Positions 10,896 through 22,007 of a stretch of DNA of 64,000 nt are shown in pieces. The DNA is from Trichodelitschia bisporula (taxonomy: Eukaryota > Ascomycota > Dothideomycetes > Phaeotrichales > Phaeotrichaceae). The position numbers and the translations under genes were made by a program. Location of the stretch: assembly GCA_010356995.1 (NCBI GenBank), contig ML996692.1:321933-385932 (forward strand), given 5' to 3'. Every line of letters starts with the position of its first letter. Within the stretch, counting starts at the first letter, position 1. The notes under the pieces are model-generated. The model worked only from the letters and a program-made list of their open reading frames with translations, made no database searches and had not been told where the DNA came from.

Positions 10896-12053
10896 GGTTG
10901 CGGGATCGTACGATTGCTGATCGAAGATGGATGTTGAGAATGGGTTGGGGATCTCAGCTGCGGGCCTGGTGATGCTCGTGCCCATCCCAACAGCGTGTCC
11001 GCGCGCCTCTTTATATCCCACTCTACCTCCAAGCTCCCCACACCGGTCTGAAAGTAAGTGGACCCAGCATCGCGCACCAACCTTCTCGAACACGTTGCCA
11101 ACCGGCGTCGTACGTGCTGCGCGGTTTCCACCAAGAAGGTTTGTGTTAGAAGCAAGGGAGGAGGGTTGCAAGCCGATAGCTTGGGAGTGTACAGTGCAAG
11201 CAATACACCTAGAAACCGGGGGAAGAGCGGCTACTGGTGCTACATCGCGGGTTCCGGTGAGCTGAATCGTTCATCTCCATCTCGTGCTGAGAGCCTCCAG
11301 TTCCCAGATTACCCGCCTGTGTCGCGAGTCTATCCTCCATCTCCGGTGCCTTGAGCACCACTGTCGCGGACTCCGAACTCCCCGAGCATATTGTCGCGCC
11401 GGACGGGAGTGTGTGCGTGCCCAAGTTGTATTGACGATGAAGCTAGGCCATGCGGGGCAGCGGAGTGCGGAGATGTAACCCGACTGCTAGAGCCGGGCCT
11501 GGTTCGCCAGGAGCCATGTGGGTTGTGTGGGTGCAAAAACGGGCGGGAAGGTGCAGATACGGGGCGCTTGGGATGGAAAGAGCATTGTTGCTATTGTCTT
11601 TACGGTTTCGGATCACAGTTATCGCAAATGGTTGTTCCTTCCGCCAGACTCGGGCCAGACTCGGATGTGTGGCAAGAACGATGGGGATAGTTGTCCTACG
11701 GGGTTGGGAGATGAGGGCAAGATTGCGGCTTAAAACTGCGGGTTATAGAGCGGATGCGTGATGACAAATTTAATGAGAGATATATTGAAGGGAGAGCATC
11801 CTTAACTCGTCCATTTAACCTTACTGTCGTTGTCGTTGTCGTGGTTGTGGTAGTAGTGTCGTGAGTGTCTTCTGAAGTGGAGGCGATCTCAAGGCTGCCA
11901 CCACCCGCGCCGCCACCCCACCAGTCACCGACGACTTCGTATCCCGCCGTACTCCAACCTACCCGCAACTCCCACACCACGTATGTGCTCACAAACACCA
12001 TCACCAGCCTGACCATCTCCGGGCCTTGAAGTCCCACGTCACACTCTTTCAAA
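10896..12053. other. Upstream region of the small secreted protein and of the DNA glycosylase gene
   Basis: About 1.16 kb between divergent genes. The part near 11017 holds the TATA-like element for the minus-strand gene. Two plus-strand stretches (11291-11434 and 11518-11733) translate into protein-like sequence but lack a start and a clear splice join; they are discussed as a finding. A GTT/GTC-repeat tract lies at 11826-11860. Confidence 0.45.
11010..11017 (-). promoter_or_regulatory. TATA-like element of the small secreted protein gene
   Basis: The minus strand reads GGATATAAAGAG here, about 115 bp upstream of the ATG at 10895. The position is reasonable for a fungal TATA box; no expression evidence is available. 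Confidence 0.45.
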
Positions 12054-13112
12054 ATGCCACGCACACGCGCGATGAAACGCGTCGACGATGGTAACAACGA
12101 TACCGAAGCCCGTGGCCCAGACCACACCGCCTCCTCAGCAGACATCTCCCCGACATCCGCTGTCCCGAGCTTCAACGGCAAACTACAGGCTTTTGAGTAC
12201 ACAGCCGCAACAGGGACCGCATCACGCGCGAGCATCAGCCAGATGGTCGCGACCAGCGTCACCACCACCTCCCGCGCCCTCGTGGCTTCCCCGTTGAAGA
12301 AGCCCGCAAAGCGCGCCGCCGCTTCTCCCGCCAGCACCGCCAGCCCGGCCAAGAAGAAGCGCGAGAGCAGCAAATATGCGCCTCCATCCAAGTACGCCCA
12401 CCTCTCGCCGCTGACGGATATTCTCGAGCCGGGCCTGCTTCTCGTGTTCGTAGGGTTCAATCCTGGTGTGCGGACGGCGACGATGGGCCATGCCTACGCC
12501 CATCCGTCGAATGCATTCTGGCGCCTCCTGCATTCGTCCGGCTTGACGGACCGCCGGTGTAGGCCTGAGGAGGATGTGGACTTGCCGCGGCTGTATAGCT
12601 ACGGAAATACGAACATCATTTCGCGACCGACGCGTGATGCGGCGGAGCTGAGTAAGGACGAGATGCTCGAAGGTGCGTTGGAGCTACAGCGCAAGATGCG
12701 GGCCATCAAGCCTGAGGTGGTGTGCATCGTGGGCAAGAGCATCTGGGAATCAATCTGGCAGCAGCGGTGGGGAAAGAAGCCGACCAAGAAGGAGTTTAGC
12801 TACGGGTGGCAGGATGAGAGGCATAACATCGGCACACTGGAGATTGAAAAGGGAGATGAAGATGCCGACTGGCCGGGATCGAAGGTGTTTGTTGCTACAA
12901 GCACTAGCGGCTTGTCAGCATACCCGAAGCCCGCTGAGAAGGAGGCGATCTGGAAACCGTTGGGAGAGTGGGCGCAGCAGCGGAGGAGAGAGCGTGCCGA
13001 GACGGCTGCCGCCGTGGGGGCAGCGGATGCGGGAGCGGGAGAGGAAGCTAGTGTGGCGATCGCAGCTGCGAGTCTCGAGGCGCGAACTGAGGTGGAGGAG
13101 AAGGAGGCTTGA
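12054..13112 (+). CDS. G/U-G/T mismatch-specific uracil/thymine DNA glycosylase (TDG/Mug family)
   Basis: A single exon of 352 residues. The N-terminal 110 residues are Ala/Ser/Lys-rich and probably disordered, with a basic AKKKRESSK patch that could be a nuclear signal. The catalytic fold begins with VFVGFNPGVRTATMGHAYAH (about residues 129-148), the Mug/TDG motif whose NPG asparagine positions the catalytic water, followed by HPSNAFWRLLHSSG. NIISRPTRDAAEL and, near residue 284, TSTSGLSAYP correspond to the remaining family motifs, the latter being the minor-groove wedge. It excises uracil or thymine opposite guanine in base excision repair, as for Thp1 of fission yeast. The C-terminus is an Ala/Glu-rich helical tail. 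The start is the only suitable ATG before the basic region. Confidence 0.92.
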   Translation: MPRTRAMKRVDDGNNDTEARGPDHTASSADISPTSAVPSFNGKLQAFEYTAATGTASRASISQMVATSVTTTSRALVASPLKKPAKRAAASPASTASPAKKKRESSKYAPPSKYAHLSPLTDILEPGLLLVFVGFNPGVRTATMGHAYAHPSNAFWRLLHSSGLTDRRCRPEEDVDLPRLYSYGNTNIISRPTRDAAELSKDEMLEGALELQRKMRAIKPEVVCIVGKSIWESIWQQRWGKKPTKKEFSYGWQDERHNIGTLEIEKGDEDADWPGSKVFVATSTSGLSAYPKPAEKEAIWKPLGEWAQQRRRERAETAAAVGAADAGAGEEASVAIAAASLEARTEVEEKEA

Positions 13113-13659
13113 TGGGTGATGTTCTGCCATCTTGTTCTCATCTTTTCACGATTTCGAAGTCGATTTAGCATGGAGCGAAGTGGCGTTGTCTGGGCTGTTC
13201 TATACCCCTATCCTCTTTGCTTGACATTTACTATCTGCTCTATGACAATGAATGGTACTGCTCGGTTATTGTTCACTTACTATCGTGTCTCTTCGGGGAA
13301 CTCCATGAACCGAAACTTGAATCTCAAACGTTGGGAAGGATAGTGGCTGTGCAGCCGATCACCCCGCAGCTGCGCCACAGCGGCCTGATCACTAGCCACT
13401 TCTACCAGGGCAAAGAAACTGACGTCGTCCAGTGGGATGTCGAAGCGCCCGGGAGCAAGGCCAAGCGCTGCTAGAATTCCAATATAGTCATTACCCCTCC
13501 ACTCACTCCCCTCCACTTGCCTCACACATCCTGCACGCCTTGATTCTTATCACCTTTCACCTTTTTAACCTCTACTTATTCCTCCTTCAACTCTCGTCGC
13601 CTCTCTCGCTGCTCCCCCGCATCTCACCTCCGCTACTGCGTAGTAGCAGCTACCCCACC
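13113..13659. other. Intergenic region, promoter of the senescence-domain gene
   Basis: No gene seen. The last 160 bp before the ATG at 13660 are strongly C/T-rich, as in many highly expressed fungal promoters and 5' UTRs. Confidence 0.5.
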
Positions 13660-15234
13660 ATGGCCAACCACCACGATCCCCGCCTGCTCTACTCCATCTC
13701 AGGCATAAACGCCTATCACCTGCAGAATGGCGAAGAGGCCTCCCTTACGCCGTCCGGACCCCAGACCCTCTCCCTCCTCATGGTGCCAACCAATTCGCCG
13801 TTTTCCGATGGCCCAGCCGCCGCCGCGCCCGAGGAGGACTTCTACCTGCACCTGAATCTGCCACCGGAGCTGGACCTGCCGCTTCCCGCCACCACGCAGA
13901 TCTACCACCAGCCGCCGCACTCATACCTCATCCCGCGCTGGGACTTGGGCCCGGACAGCGGTGCCTTCACTCGCATTGAGTTTCCGTCCATTGGTTCGGG
14001 GCCTGACCGCGTGAGCCAGGAGGACGTGGATACCTTTGAGACTATCCTGGCCCAGTGCACTGCTTTCCTTGAGCGTGCGCGGGCGCCCAGTCCCAGCAGG
14101 GACTACAAGCCGTACAATCCGCAGGAGTTCAAGCCCGGCGAGGCATACGCTCCTGGAACGGGATCGGGACACCATGGACAGATCGTGCTGGTAAATGAGG
14201 ATGATGGGAGCGTGGTGGGTGAGCTCATGGAGGGCGCCGAGACAATGGACGACTCCAAGATAACCCCGGGCGAAAAGGGTTGGGTCCTAGTTGATCTCCC
14301 CCCTGCACCCGCTGACGGTACAGATCCTGTCGAGATTCAGATCTCGTCTGACGGTAAGCGCATCGAGGTGCGCCCCATCGAAGATGACTTCCTCGAAATG
14401 GCGAACCATCCCGCATACCGCAGCTCGACGCTTGTGCAGAATGCGGCTGCCGCCTCGCGCCTCATCGTCACCGGCTCAAGCTATCTGGGCAGCATGCTGT
14501 CCTCGAGCGCAGAAGCCTTTACGCAAAAGACGAAGCCCAACCCGAAGCCGCTGAACTTCAAGCCGGCGACGCATGCCCGTGTCCGCAAAATCAACAGCAT
14601 GACGCAAGGCGTCGCCGGCATGTCGGCCAAAACCGTCGGCCAAGCGACCAAGTACGCGCAGAATTTGGGTGCCACGCTCGCGCGCCGCGGTGAAGCCAAA
14701 CGCAAGATCGACAACGAGAACTACAAGCCGGGCCTGCTGAATAAGAGTATGATCGCCTTCAGCACGATTGCGGACGGTATTGCTGCCAGCGGGAAGCACC
14801 TGCTGATTTCCGGCGGCGCGGCGGCTACCACGGTCGTGGGCCACAAGTACGGCGACGAGGCGGGTGCGGTGGCGAGCGAGCTCGCGGGCGGCGTTAAGAA
14901 CGTTGGCCTCGTTTACATCGACGTTACGGGCGTGTCGCGGCGCGCCGTCATAAAGAGTGTTGCCAAGGGCATGGTTGTTGGGAAGGTGAGCGGCGGAGGC
15001 CAAGTCGTGGTCGGCGGCGGTGACGGTGGGGTCATCCCCGAGGCTGACGTTAAGCGCGCCGGGTTGCCGGCGGGGAGTTATGGTACCACTGGAGGGTCGT
15101 CAGCTGCGGCGGGTGCACCGACGGGACCTGGATTGATCGGGTACGGGAACTCGGCGACTCCCGGGCCGCCGAGCTACGCATCCTCTGCTGGGACGGGAGA
15201 GTGGCAGGGGGAGAAGCGCGAGAAGTACCGGTAG
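13660..15234 (+). CDS. Senescence/spartin-domain protein
   Basis: A single exon of 524 residues starting in an excellent context (CCACCATGGCC); an in-frame ATG 228 bp upstream adds only C/T-rich 5' UTR-like sequence. The N-terminal half has a LYSISGINAYHLQNGEEA segment and acidic stretches. The C-terminal half (about residues 250-470) is the senescence domain, with repeated Ala/Gly-rich helices: SRLIVTGSSYLGSMLSSS, KINSMTQGVAGMSAKTVGQA and GKHLLISGGAAATTVVGHKY. Plant senescence proteins and animal spartin use this domain at lipid droplets and endosomes; fungal members are poorly studied. The tail is Gly/Ser/Pro-rich. The domain call is firm; the cellular role is inference from the family. Confidence 0.85.
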   Translation: MANHHDPRLLYSISGINAYHLQNGEEASLTPSGPQTLSLLMVPTNSPFSDGPAAAAPEEDFYLHLNLPPELDLPLPATTQIYHQPPHSYLIPRWDLGPDSGAFTRIEFPSIGSGPDRVSQEDVDTFETILAQCTAFLERARAPSPSRDYKPYNPQEFKPGEAYAPGTGSGHHGQIVLVNEDDGSVVGELMEGAETMDDSKITPGEKGWVLVDLPPAPADGTDPVEIQISSDGKRIEVRPIEDDFLEMANHPAYRSSTLVQNAAAASRLIVTGSSYLGSMLSSSAEAFTQKTKPNPKPLNFKPATHARVRKINSMTQGVAGMSAKTVGQATKYAQNLGATLARRGEAKRKIDNENYKPGLLNKSMIAFSTIADGIAASGKHLLISGGAAATTVVGHKYGDEAGAVASELAGGVKNVGLVYIDVTGVSRRAVIKSVAKGMVVGKVSGGGQVVVGGGDGGVIPEADVKRAGLPAGSYGTTGGSSAAAGAPTGPGLIGYGNSATPGPPSYASSAGTGEWQGEKREKYR

Positions 15235-15618
15235 AGGTTGTGATCGGTGTCGGACGAGACGGGTAATGATGTGATGGCCTCTTTGTACGTATTCTATACT
15301 TTGTGTGCGGGCATATGACGATTTTTCGGGACTTCTGCAAGGGGTATGCTCGACTTGATAGACAATGAAAGCAAAGAAGGTTATAGCTTGCGAAACTACG
15401 AGTGAAGTGTCCTGTGCATGTTGTGCTGGCTGCTTGATATCAGCGGTGTGCTACGCCGCTCGTAAGGCGCCCAGGCATCCGCGTAAAAAGCAGCGTGACC
15501 TCGCGCCGCAGCCGCGACGCGTTTGACCAGGGCAGGGGGTGACCCAGTACGTCAACGACTTCCGCTACCGCGTCGCACTCCAATCCGCACCGCAGCGCAG
15601 CGCAACACGCACCACACG
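15235..15618. other. Intergenic spacer before the SNF2 gene
   Basis: A 384-bp spacer between two plus-strand genes, serving as terminator and promoter. I see no other feature. Confidence 0.5.
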
Positions 15619-18116
15619 ATGCCCGCGCGCAATTCCTCAATCTCAGGCTCTGGATCGCCTGCAATGGTGTCAACTCCCTTACTGAACGATACTGCAGTCC
15701 AGACGCCAGACACGGATCCCTCTCTCTCGTCTAACATCCTGTCCGAACAAGCCTCCCTCGAAGCCTCAATCAGCGCCGCGCAACGCAAACATGATGAAGA
15801 TATGGCTGTGCGGCGGGCGGATGATCTTGCGCTCGGTGAGGAGGGGGTTGATCGCAAGTTTAAGGCGCTGGAGTTTTTGCTTAAACAGAGTCGGGTTTAT
15901 TCGACTATCATGCTAGCGCAGATAGGTGGGACGAAGGGAGGAGAAGATGAAGCGAAAGAAGAGGAAGAGGTGAAGAAGGAGCAGGAGGTGGAAGAGACTC
16001 CGAAGGGGAAAGGGAAGTCTGCGAGTAAGGCTGGGAAGGCGAAGGGAAAGGCGAAGGCCAAGAAGGGCCAAAGCCAAATTTCGGACTTTCTGAAGCGCGA
16101 AGATGTCGCAGCCAAAGCGGATAAGGGCGGCGTCGCTGCTGCTCTGAAACAAGAGGCTGAGGACACGAAGGACAGTGTTCACCCTGGAGAAGTCGGATTC
16201 CAGGAGGTGCGGACCGCGAAGCAGCCAAAACTTGTCACCGGAGGCACGATGCGCAAGTACCAGCTTGAGGGACTCTCCTGGCTCACATCACTGTACGAGA
16301 ATGGACTGAACGGCATCCTTGCGGACGAGATGGGTCTCGGAAAAACGATACAGACGATCGCGTTCCTAGCGTTTTTGCGCGAGATGGGCTCGAATGGACC
16401 GTTTTTGGTTGCTGCGCCGCTGAGTACGACGAGTAACTGGGTGAATGAGTTCAAGAAGTGGACGCCGGAGATTCCGGTTGTGCTCTATCATGGGACTAAG
16501 GTGGAGCGTGGCGAGATCCGCCGCAAGAGGCTGAAGAAGCCCGGTAGCCCGGGGTTTCCGGTTGTGATTACGAGTTATGAGATTTGTATGAATGATCGCA
16601 AGTTTCTGGCAGGCATGGGGTGGAAGTTTATCATAATTGTGAGTACTGCGTGGGATGAGGTGGACGAGGCTGATATTTGCAGGACGAGGGGCACCGTATC
16701 AAGAATCTCAACTGTCGGCTTGTGCGCGAGCTGCAATCATACCAGTCGGCCAACCGGCTCCTCATCACGGGAACACCACTGCAGAACAACCTTACCGAGC
16801 TCTGGTCGCTCCTGCACTTCCTCATGCCGGAAATCTTCGATAAACTCGAAGCCTTCGAGTCCTGGTTCGACTTCTCCGAGCTCAAAGACGCACAAGGCTA
16901 CGAGCAACTCCTAACCGAAGACCGCCAGAAGACTCTTGTTACTTCCCTCCACGCCATCCTCAAGCCCTTCCTCCTCCGTCGCGTCAAAGCCGATGTCGAG
17001 AAATCCCTCCCCCGGAAGCGCGAGTACGTGCTTTACGCGCCGCTCACCACTATGCAACAGGAACTCTACCAGGCGATACTGGAGGGATCGAGCCGCTCGT
17101 TCCTCGAGGAGAAAGCGCTCGAGCGCCTGAGCCTCAGCGGCACGGGAACTCCATCCTCAACCCGCAGCGCGAGCCGCGCAAGCAAAAAGCGCACCCTCGA
17201 CATCCCAGACGAGCCCTCCAAAAGCGCAAAGTCAAGCCGCGCAGCCACGCCCTCCTCGGGACGAAGCACGCGTGCACGGCGACAAGACTACAAGGAAATA
17301 AGCGACAGCGCATACTTCGCATCGCTCGAAGCCGCAGCCACCGAAAGCTCCCCGGAACCAGAGCCTGAGCTCACTCCTTTTGCGACCAGTCTCATGCTCG
17401 CAAAGCGGCAGATCTCGAACAAGAAACTGCAGAACCCGCTCATGCAGCTGCGACTCTGCTGCGACCACCCTTACAACTTCTTTAACCCCTTCACGCTACC
17501 CGATCCCGATGCCCCGGACGCAGATGTCGCGGTCGACGAGACCGTCGTCACCGCTAGCGGGAAGATGGTGCTGCTGGATGCACTGCTACCGGCGCTGTTC
17601 AAGGGCGGGCACAAGGTGCTCATTTTCAGCCAGTTCAAGACGCAGCTCGATCTCCTAGGCCTCTATGCCGAGTTGCGCGGCTGGGCCGCGTGCCGCATCG
17701 ACGGCAGCGTCGCGCAGGCGGACCGCCAGGCACAGATCGATGCATTCAACGCGCCGCCCGGGGCCGAGGAGGCGGTCAACCTCTTCCTGCTCAGCACACG
17801 GGCGGGCGGCGTGGGGATCAACCTCGCAGCCGCGGATACAGTGGTCCTATTCGACTCGGACTGGAACCCGCAAATGGATTTGCAAGCGCAAGATCGGGCT
17901 CACCGGATCGGGCAGCGGCGCCCCGTCATCGTTTATCGTCTCGCCACGCGGGGTACTGTGGAACAGGATCTGCTCGAGAGTGCGGAGGGGAAGAGACGGC
18001 TTGAGAAATTGGTTATTCGTAAGGGGGGCGTGACGGGCAGGCTTGATGAGGGGGGGGTGTGGCGGGCGGTGGAGGGGAGGGGGGAGGGGGGGTTGTTGGA
18101 GGGGTTGAAGGCGTAG
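15619..18116 (+). CDS. SNF2-family ATPase, LSH/HELLS/DDM1/Irc5 type
   Basis: Two exons (15619-16638, 16683-18116) with a 44-bp intron encode 817 residues. The intron removes a frame change and restores the DEGH box (DEGHRIKN). Helicase motifs appear in order: MRKYQLEGLSWL, DEMGLGKTIQT (Walker A), DEGH, LLITGTPLQNNLTELWSLL, and, C-terminally, FSQFKTQLDLL, STRAGGVGINL and DRAHRIGQ. Spacing and the short Ser-rich insert between the lobes resemble the LSH/DDM1 group, whose Neurospora member is MUS-30. These ATPases remodel nucleosomes for genome stability, and in plants and animals for DNA methylation. The N-terminus is coiled, then Lys/Glu-rich, and holds QSQISDFL at residues 151-158, which fits a PCNA-binding PIP box except that its last residue is Leu, not a second aromatic. 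Confidence 0.94.
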
Positions 18117-18640
18117 ATGGGCTGGGATTTGTGGGGGGCATGGCGTTCACTGGGTATGCACATGGGCGCGGGAATTAATTTCGGATTTATTTGTCTGTAT
18201 ATGCGTGTGAGGGTTCGACGTTCCACAGGTTCAGTGCGAGCCATCAAGTGATGAGGGGGTCGATCGAATTTTCATCTCTAAGGCTAGCACCGTACGTACA
18301 CTTCATGCTCATACATGGCGCGATAACGTGATGCCGCTGCGTGATCGGGGAAGCATCAATTTCATGCACCTTCCCAAACGGGAAGTCGTCGGTCACGACT
18401 TCCTCACACGTCGAAATTCCCCGGAAATTTTCGCGCTAAGGCCCGGAGATACATTTATGCGGCCCTTTCGAGTTCACAGACCACTCAGCTCCTACAAACC
18501 AGTCACTCCGTCAGAGCATTTCATTTAAATTCCATCACCACTGCTCATCATCAAGTAACCTTCCCTCAACAAATAGCTTCCTCCCCCCACGATATACACT
18601 ATCGGTGACTATATCATCATCCTCTTCACCATCTTCATTG
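18117..18640. other. Intergenic region after the SNF2 gene
   Basis: No gene recognised. The last third is C/T-rich and looks promoter-like, leading into the poorly resolved region that follows. Confidence 0.4.
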
Positions 18641-18679
18641 CAAGTTCATAGTATAAGGTTATTATATATCTCTATACAT

Positions 18680-19728
18680 TTTCCTCTTTTCAGCCTTGCC
18701 GCCGTGCCCAAATCAGGGCCAGCTCATCCCTCGTCGTCGGCATCGCCGACTTCGGTAAGTACCAATTCCTTCCACATCGATCTCGATCTGCCTAACATTC
18801 CAAGTAGAAACAGTCGTCCTTGGACCCGGTGGTATTGCCTTGGGCCCTGGAGCCGCAGATGCGGCGGCTGGTGACGACATGGCGGATGGCCTGCTGGCGG
18901 TCTGCTCTTCAGGGGCAAGACTTGCCAGATCCACGTGATCAAGGGTCGCAACGTGGAGGAGATCTTGGCTGGGCTCTGCGGAGGCGGCTGAGGCCAGTGA
19001 CTCGTCACTGAGCGAACCGGGCTCCGATACTGATAGCGATGCTAAGGAAAGTGAGAAGGCGATTGATGAAGCTGTTGAGAGAGAACGCACACCGTCGCCT
19101 GAGGCCTCCGACTCTTCTTTGGCTGATAAACCGGCGGCCTGCTCTTCACCGGAAAGACGTGTCAAATCCACGCCATCAAGGGTCGTAACCGTGGAAGAGA
19201 TCATGGCTGGGCTCTGCGGAGCCGGCTCCCTGGGCTTCGGGTCATGGTGCATGGAGGCCGGACTGGCTGGGTGCATGGCACCCTATCAGTTACGTCCCTC
19301 GGCATGCTGAGCTGCTTCGTGCCCCCGAGACAGGGGTAAGTGTGCTGAAGTCTGAGTTTTGATTCACTTGCTAATGGAAGACAGGGTGCGGCCGGGCCTG
19401 CGGCAGATGTTAGAAGGTGACGGCAGGCAAGGAGCTCTCAGGATCGAGGGCCAAGTGGGGGGATTGTCTATTCCTCTGCGCGATATGGCCCACGGCGGCG
19501 TTACGAATAAGCATCGGACAACTTGCCAGGGCAAAGTCCCGACTTCAGGTCGAAGGCTTCATCAGCGACCGCTCTAAGAGCCAAGCATCAGAAAGGCTTG
19601 GGCTTGTGTTCGGCGCCACTACCATCGCCGGTGGCAAAGCTGATGACAAGGCCAGCAGCGATGCTAGCGTCAACGTTGTGACTAGTACCGAGAACATCGA
19701 CAAGGAGGCTACCGGCCATGATGACTAG
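18680..19728 (+). pseudogene. Unresolved, possibly degenerate gene with an internal duplication
   Basis: A good intron (18754-18807: GTAAGT donor, CTAAC branch site, TAG acceptor) joins SLVVGIADF to ETVVLGPGGIALGPGAADAA, but that frame stops after about 40 residues. The next 900 bp contain two diverged copies of a 95-bp segment (18895-18989 and 19132-19227) that would encode LLF.GKTCQIH.IKGRN in one frame. A further open frame at 19417-19728 ends in VTSTENIDKEATGHDD. No start codon or consistent splicing joins these. The minus strand also has a 187-residue open frame over 18713-19276, Ser/Ala/Glu-rich, so the coding strand is not certain. I recognise no family. Confidence 0.3.
18895..19227. 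repeat. Diverged direct duplication, two 95-bp copies
   Basis: Segments 18895-18989 and 19132-19227 match along their length, sharing for instance GGCTGGGCTCTGCGGAG and ATCAAGGGTCG. By eye they are about 80% identical, with a one-base insertion in the second copy after GGTCGTAAC. The spacer is about 140 bp. The copies sit in the unresolved gene described above. Confidence 0.7.
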
Positions 19729-19899
19729 GTATGTGAGCCGGACGGGAAACGGTGAAATCTTCGCTAACTGCCACGAGTAGTTCGGGCGCTATTAAAGCCA
19801 CTTATGAACGCCAGGGTCCGCTGTCGCTGCAAACTTGCTAGGCGCGGAAGCGCAAACATACACTGCTGGTCTGCGCAACAATCCATCTGCTTCGGCTGT

Positions 19900-21292
19900 T
19901 GGGCCGGCCAGATACGTTTGCATACAACGGTCCTTCGTCGTCTGGCTCGAAGCCTTGATCCTCTTCTGCTAAAGAGGGATCTCTATATAATTGCTCTCAA
20001 GACGCTTTACGACACTGTTCCGCAGCGCCTTCACCTCTTTGAACCGTATACACAGGCCGCTCCCTACCGTGTATATCTTGATGAACATGAACTTCATCTT
20101 ATTGGCTATAACGCTGCGATGCTGTACTTGAAGGGGTTGATGAAAGGCTGTAACTTCATCTTCCGCGCCGAGCTCGATTACTGCGGGGACTGGCTCGCTC
20201 TGGCGTTCGCATATATTTGAGGAGAGTAGTCAGAAACATCAGAATCGCCTGAAGCTCTGCATCAACGCCGACTGGGTTGAGCCAATCAACATCTTCAACT
20301 GTTCCTGGTTATTCTCTGGCATGGAGGGCAACGGGCCGCTAGAGTTCCTGGAGGCATGGCTCATAGCAAACTCGACTGATATCGTTCCCAAACTCACGGT
20401 CCAGTCGATCCAGGACTTTCATTCGCGTCGGAAGCTCAAACGCTTGACCGACTGGAAGCAATGGCGCCGTGGCATGCAGGAGTACCTTGTCTCCGCCGAC
20501 TTTGTTATCCGGCGCCGTATGCAAGTCCTCTATGGAGGGATGAGACTCGAAGGACCCGGCGATGACTTTTTCATTTGCCCCACGCGTTACTACCTTGATT
20601 ATTACCGCTTCAGCTGTGAACCATTTGCAGAATGGTGGGGTTTTTGAGAAGAGTTTTGTCAAGTTTACGGACAACCTCTGCCACCAGGAGTTGATGTTCC
20701 GCGGCAGCATCATTGACATGCTTAACCCACTCATATGTTGCGCGCTGCCTGCGTGGCTGCTCGCGCAGAAGGTGGCTCGGATCATCAATGTGCTTTCACA
20801 ATTCATCTTCCCTTCATACCCGTTCAGTATTCTTTGATGGTGTGGCTGCTAACGTCCCACAGTTAATATTCGGCTGCGAGAACAGCACAGGCGAAGGTCC
20901 GGGATTATTGCCGATATATGTGAGATCTGAGGTCGGAGGCGGGTGGGACTGGATGATATATGCCGATGTATTGTGAGATGTACGCAATTAACTTGCACGC
21001 CAGACGTCTTCAGGCGCGCTACGAAATGCACGATCTCGGACGGCTCATCGCCATCTTCACATCCTCATTTTACCGCACCCACAAGGGCTCACCACTCGAG
21101 TCGCTTTACTTCCGCACCGTGCCAGGGTGGCGCCATGGAAGCGAAGAACAAACAGCAGAAGAAGCGATCCCCATGCGCATGGCATCATGGACCCTCATCC
21201 CCGCCGTACCCGTCAGCATCCTTGCCCTCATCCTCATGTCGCCGCGACGAGACGCAAGTTGTTCACCGCAAGGCTCCTGTCATCACTCCTGA
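19900..21292 (+). pseudogene. Frame-broken gene of unknown family with a likely membrane segment
   Basis: Natural-looking protein continues through this stretch, but in three or four different frames. Frame 1 (to 20220) ends with LDYCGDWLALAFAYI. Frame 2 (from about 20212 to 20647) continues with IFEESSQKHQNRLKLCINAD and ends with RFSCEPFAEWWGF. Frame 3 (to 20837) runs through KFTDNLCHQELMFRGS. A final part (20960-21292) has RLQARYEMHDLGRLIAIFTS and a hydrophobic span, IPAVPVSILALILM. The first two switches have no plausible intron and look like indels. The switch near 20850 has a CTAAC branch site and CAG acceptor, so some introns may be real. I do not recognise the family. Confidence 0.5.
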
Positions 21293-21349
21293 GAAGTTGG
21301 CGTACTACGTCCCGGTCACCCCTGGGCGTTCTGCATCTTTGAACTAGTC

Positions 21350-22007
21350 CAGCAAAAAAGATAAAACCTTCACACAATCCCTTGCCCCAATTCCCGCAGC
21401 ATGCGAACTGGTGAAATCATGTGCCTCTTCTCTTGACTCTAAGACCCGTATCTCGGGCTAACTGTAATGTGCTGTCGATAGATGATTATTGATATTGATA
21501 TTGCATCACATCCACCTGGAGTGTGGAATGATGAAGCCGCCCGCCAGTCCACGCAGCCATTAACGACTGGAGAGCGTAAGACGCAATTCATCTACAGCCG
21601 GCTCCACCGACGCGATTTAATGTCGGGAACCGTCCATCCTCCACACCCTGATTCATCCCCGCCTCGTCCATCCGTCACAACCTCCCCTCATCGTCCAATA
21701 TCCAACCCCCCATCGTCCTCCATCCATAAAGAGTGACCCTGCCAACAATACATTCGCACGCAAACAACAATCCGCCCCAAACTCCGCACCAAAGGCACCC
21801 CCCCTCGGGAGGCTGGGTATGGCGTACAAGTCCCAAAACACACAACATCAACTTCCCAACCAATTTTTGTCTGTCCTTTTCCATCGGGCGCGTGAACGAC
21901 GAACTTTTACCCTCCCCCTCCCCTCAGCTCTGATAAGCCACTAGCCATTACCTCCCGCCCTCGCGGGCCCACAATCTACCCCCCCCCCCTCTTCCCCACC
22001 ACAGTCC
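21350..22007. other. Intergenic region 3' of the Zn2Cys6 gene
   Basis: No gene seen. It contains a short GATATT repeat near 21484-21502 and C-rich tracts around 21960-22000. Confidence 0.5.
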
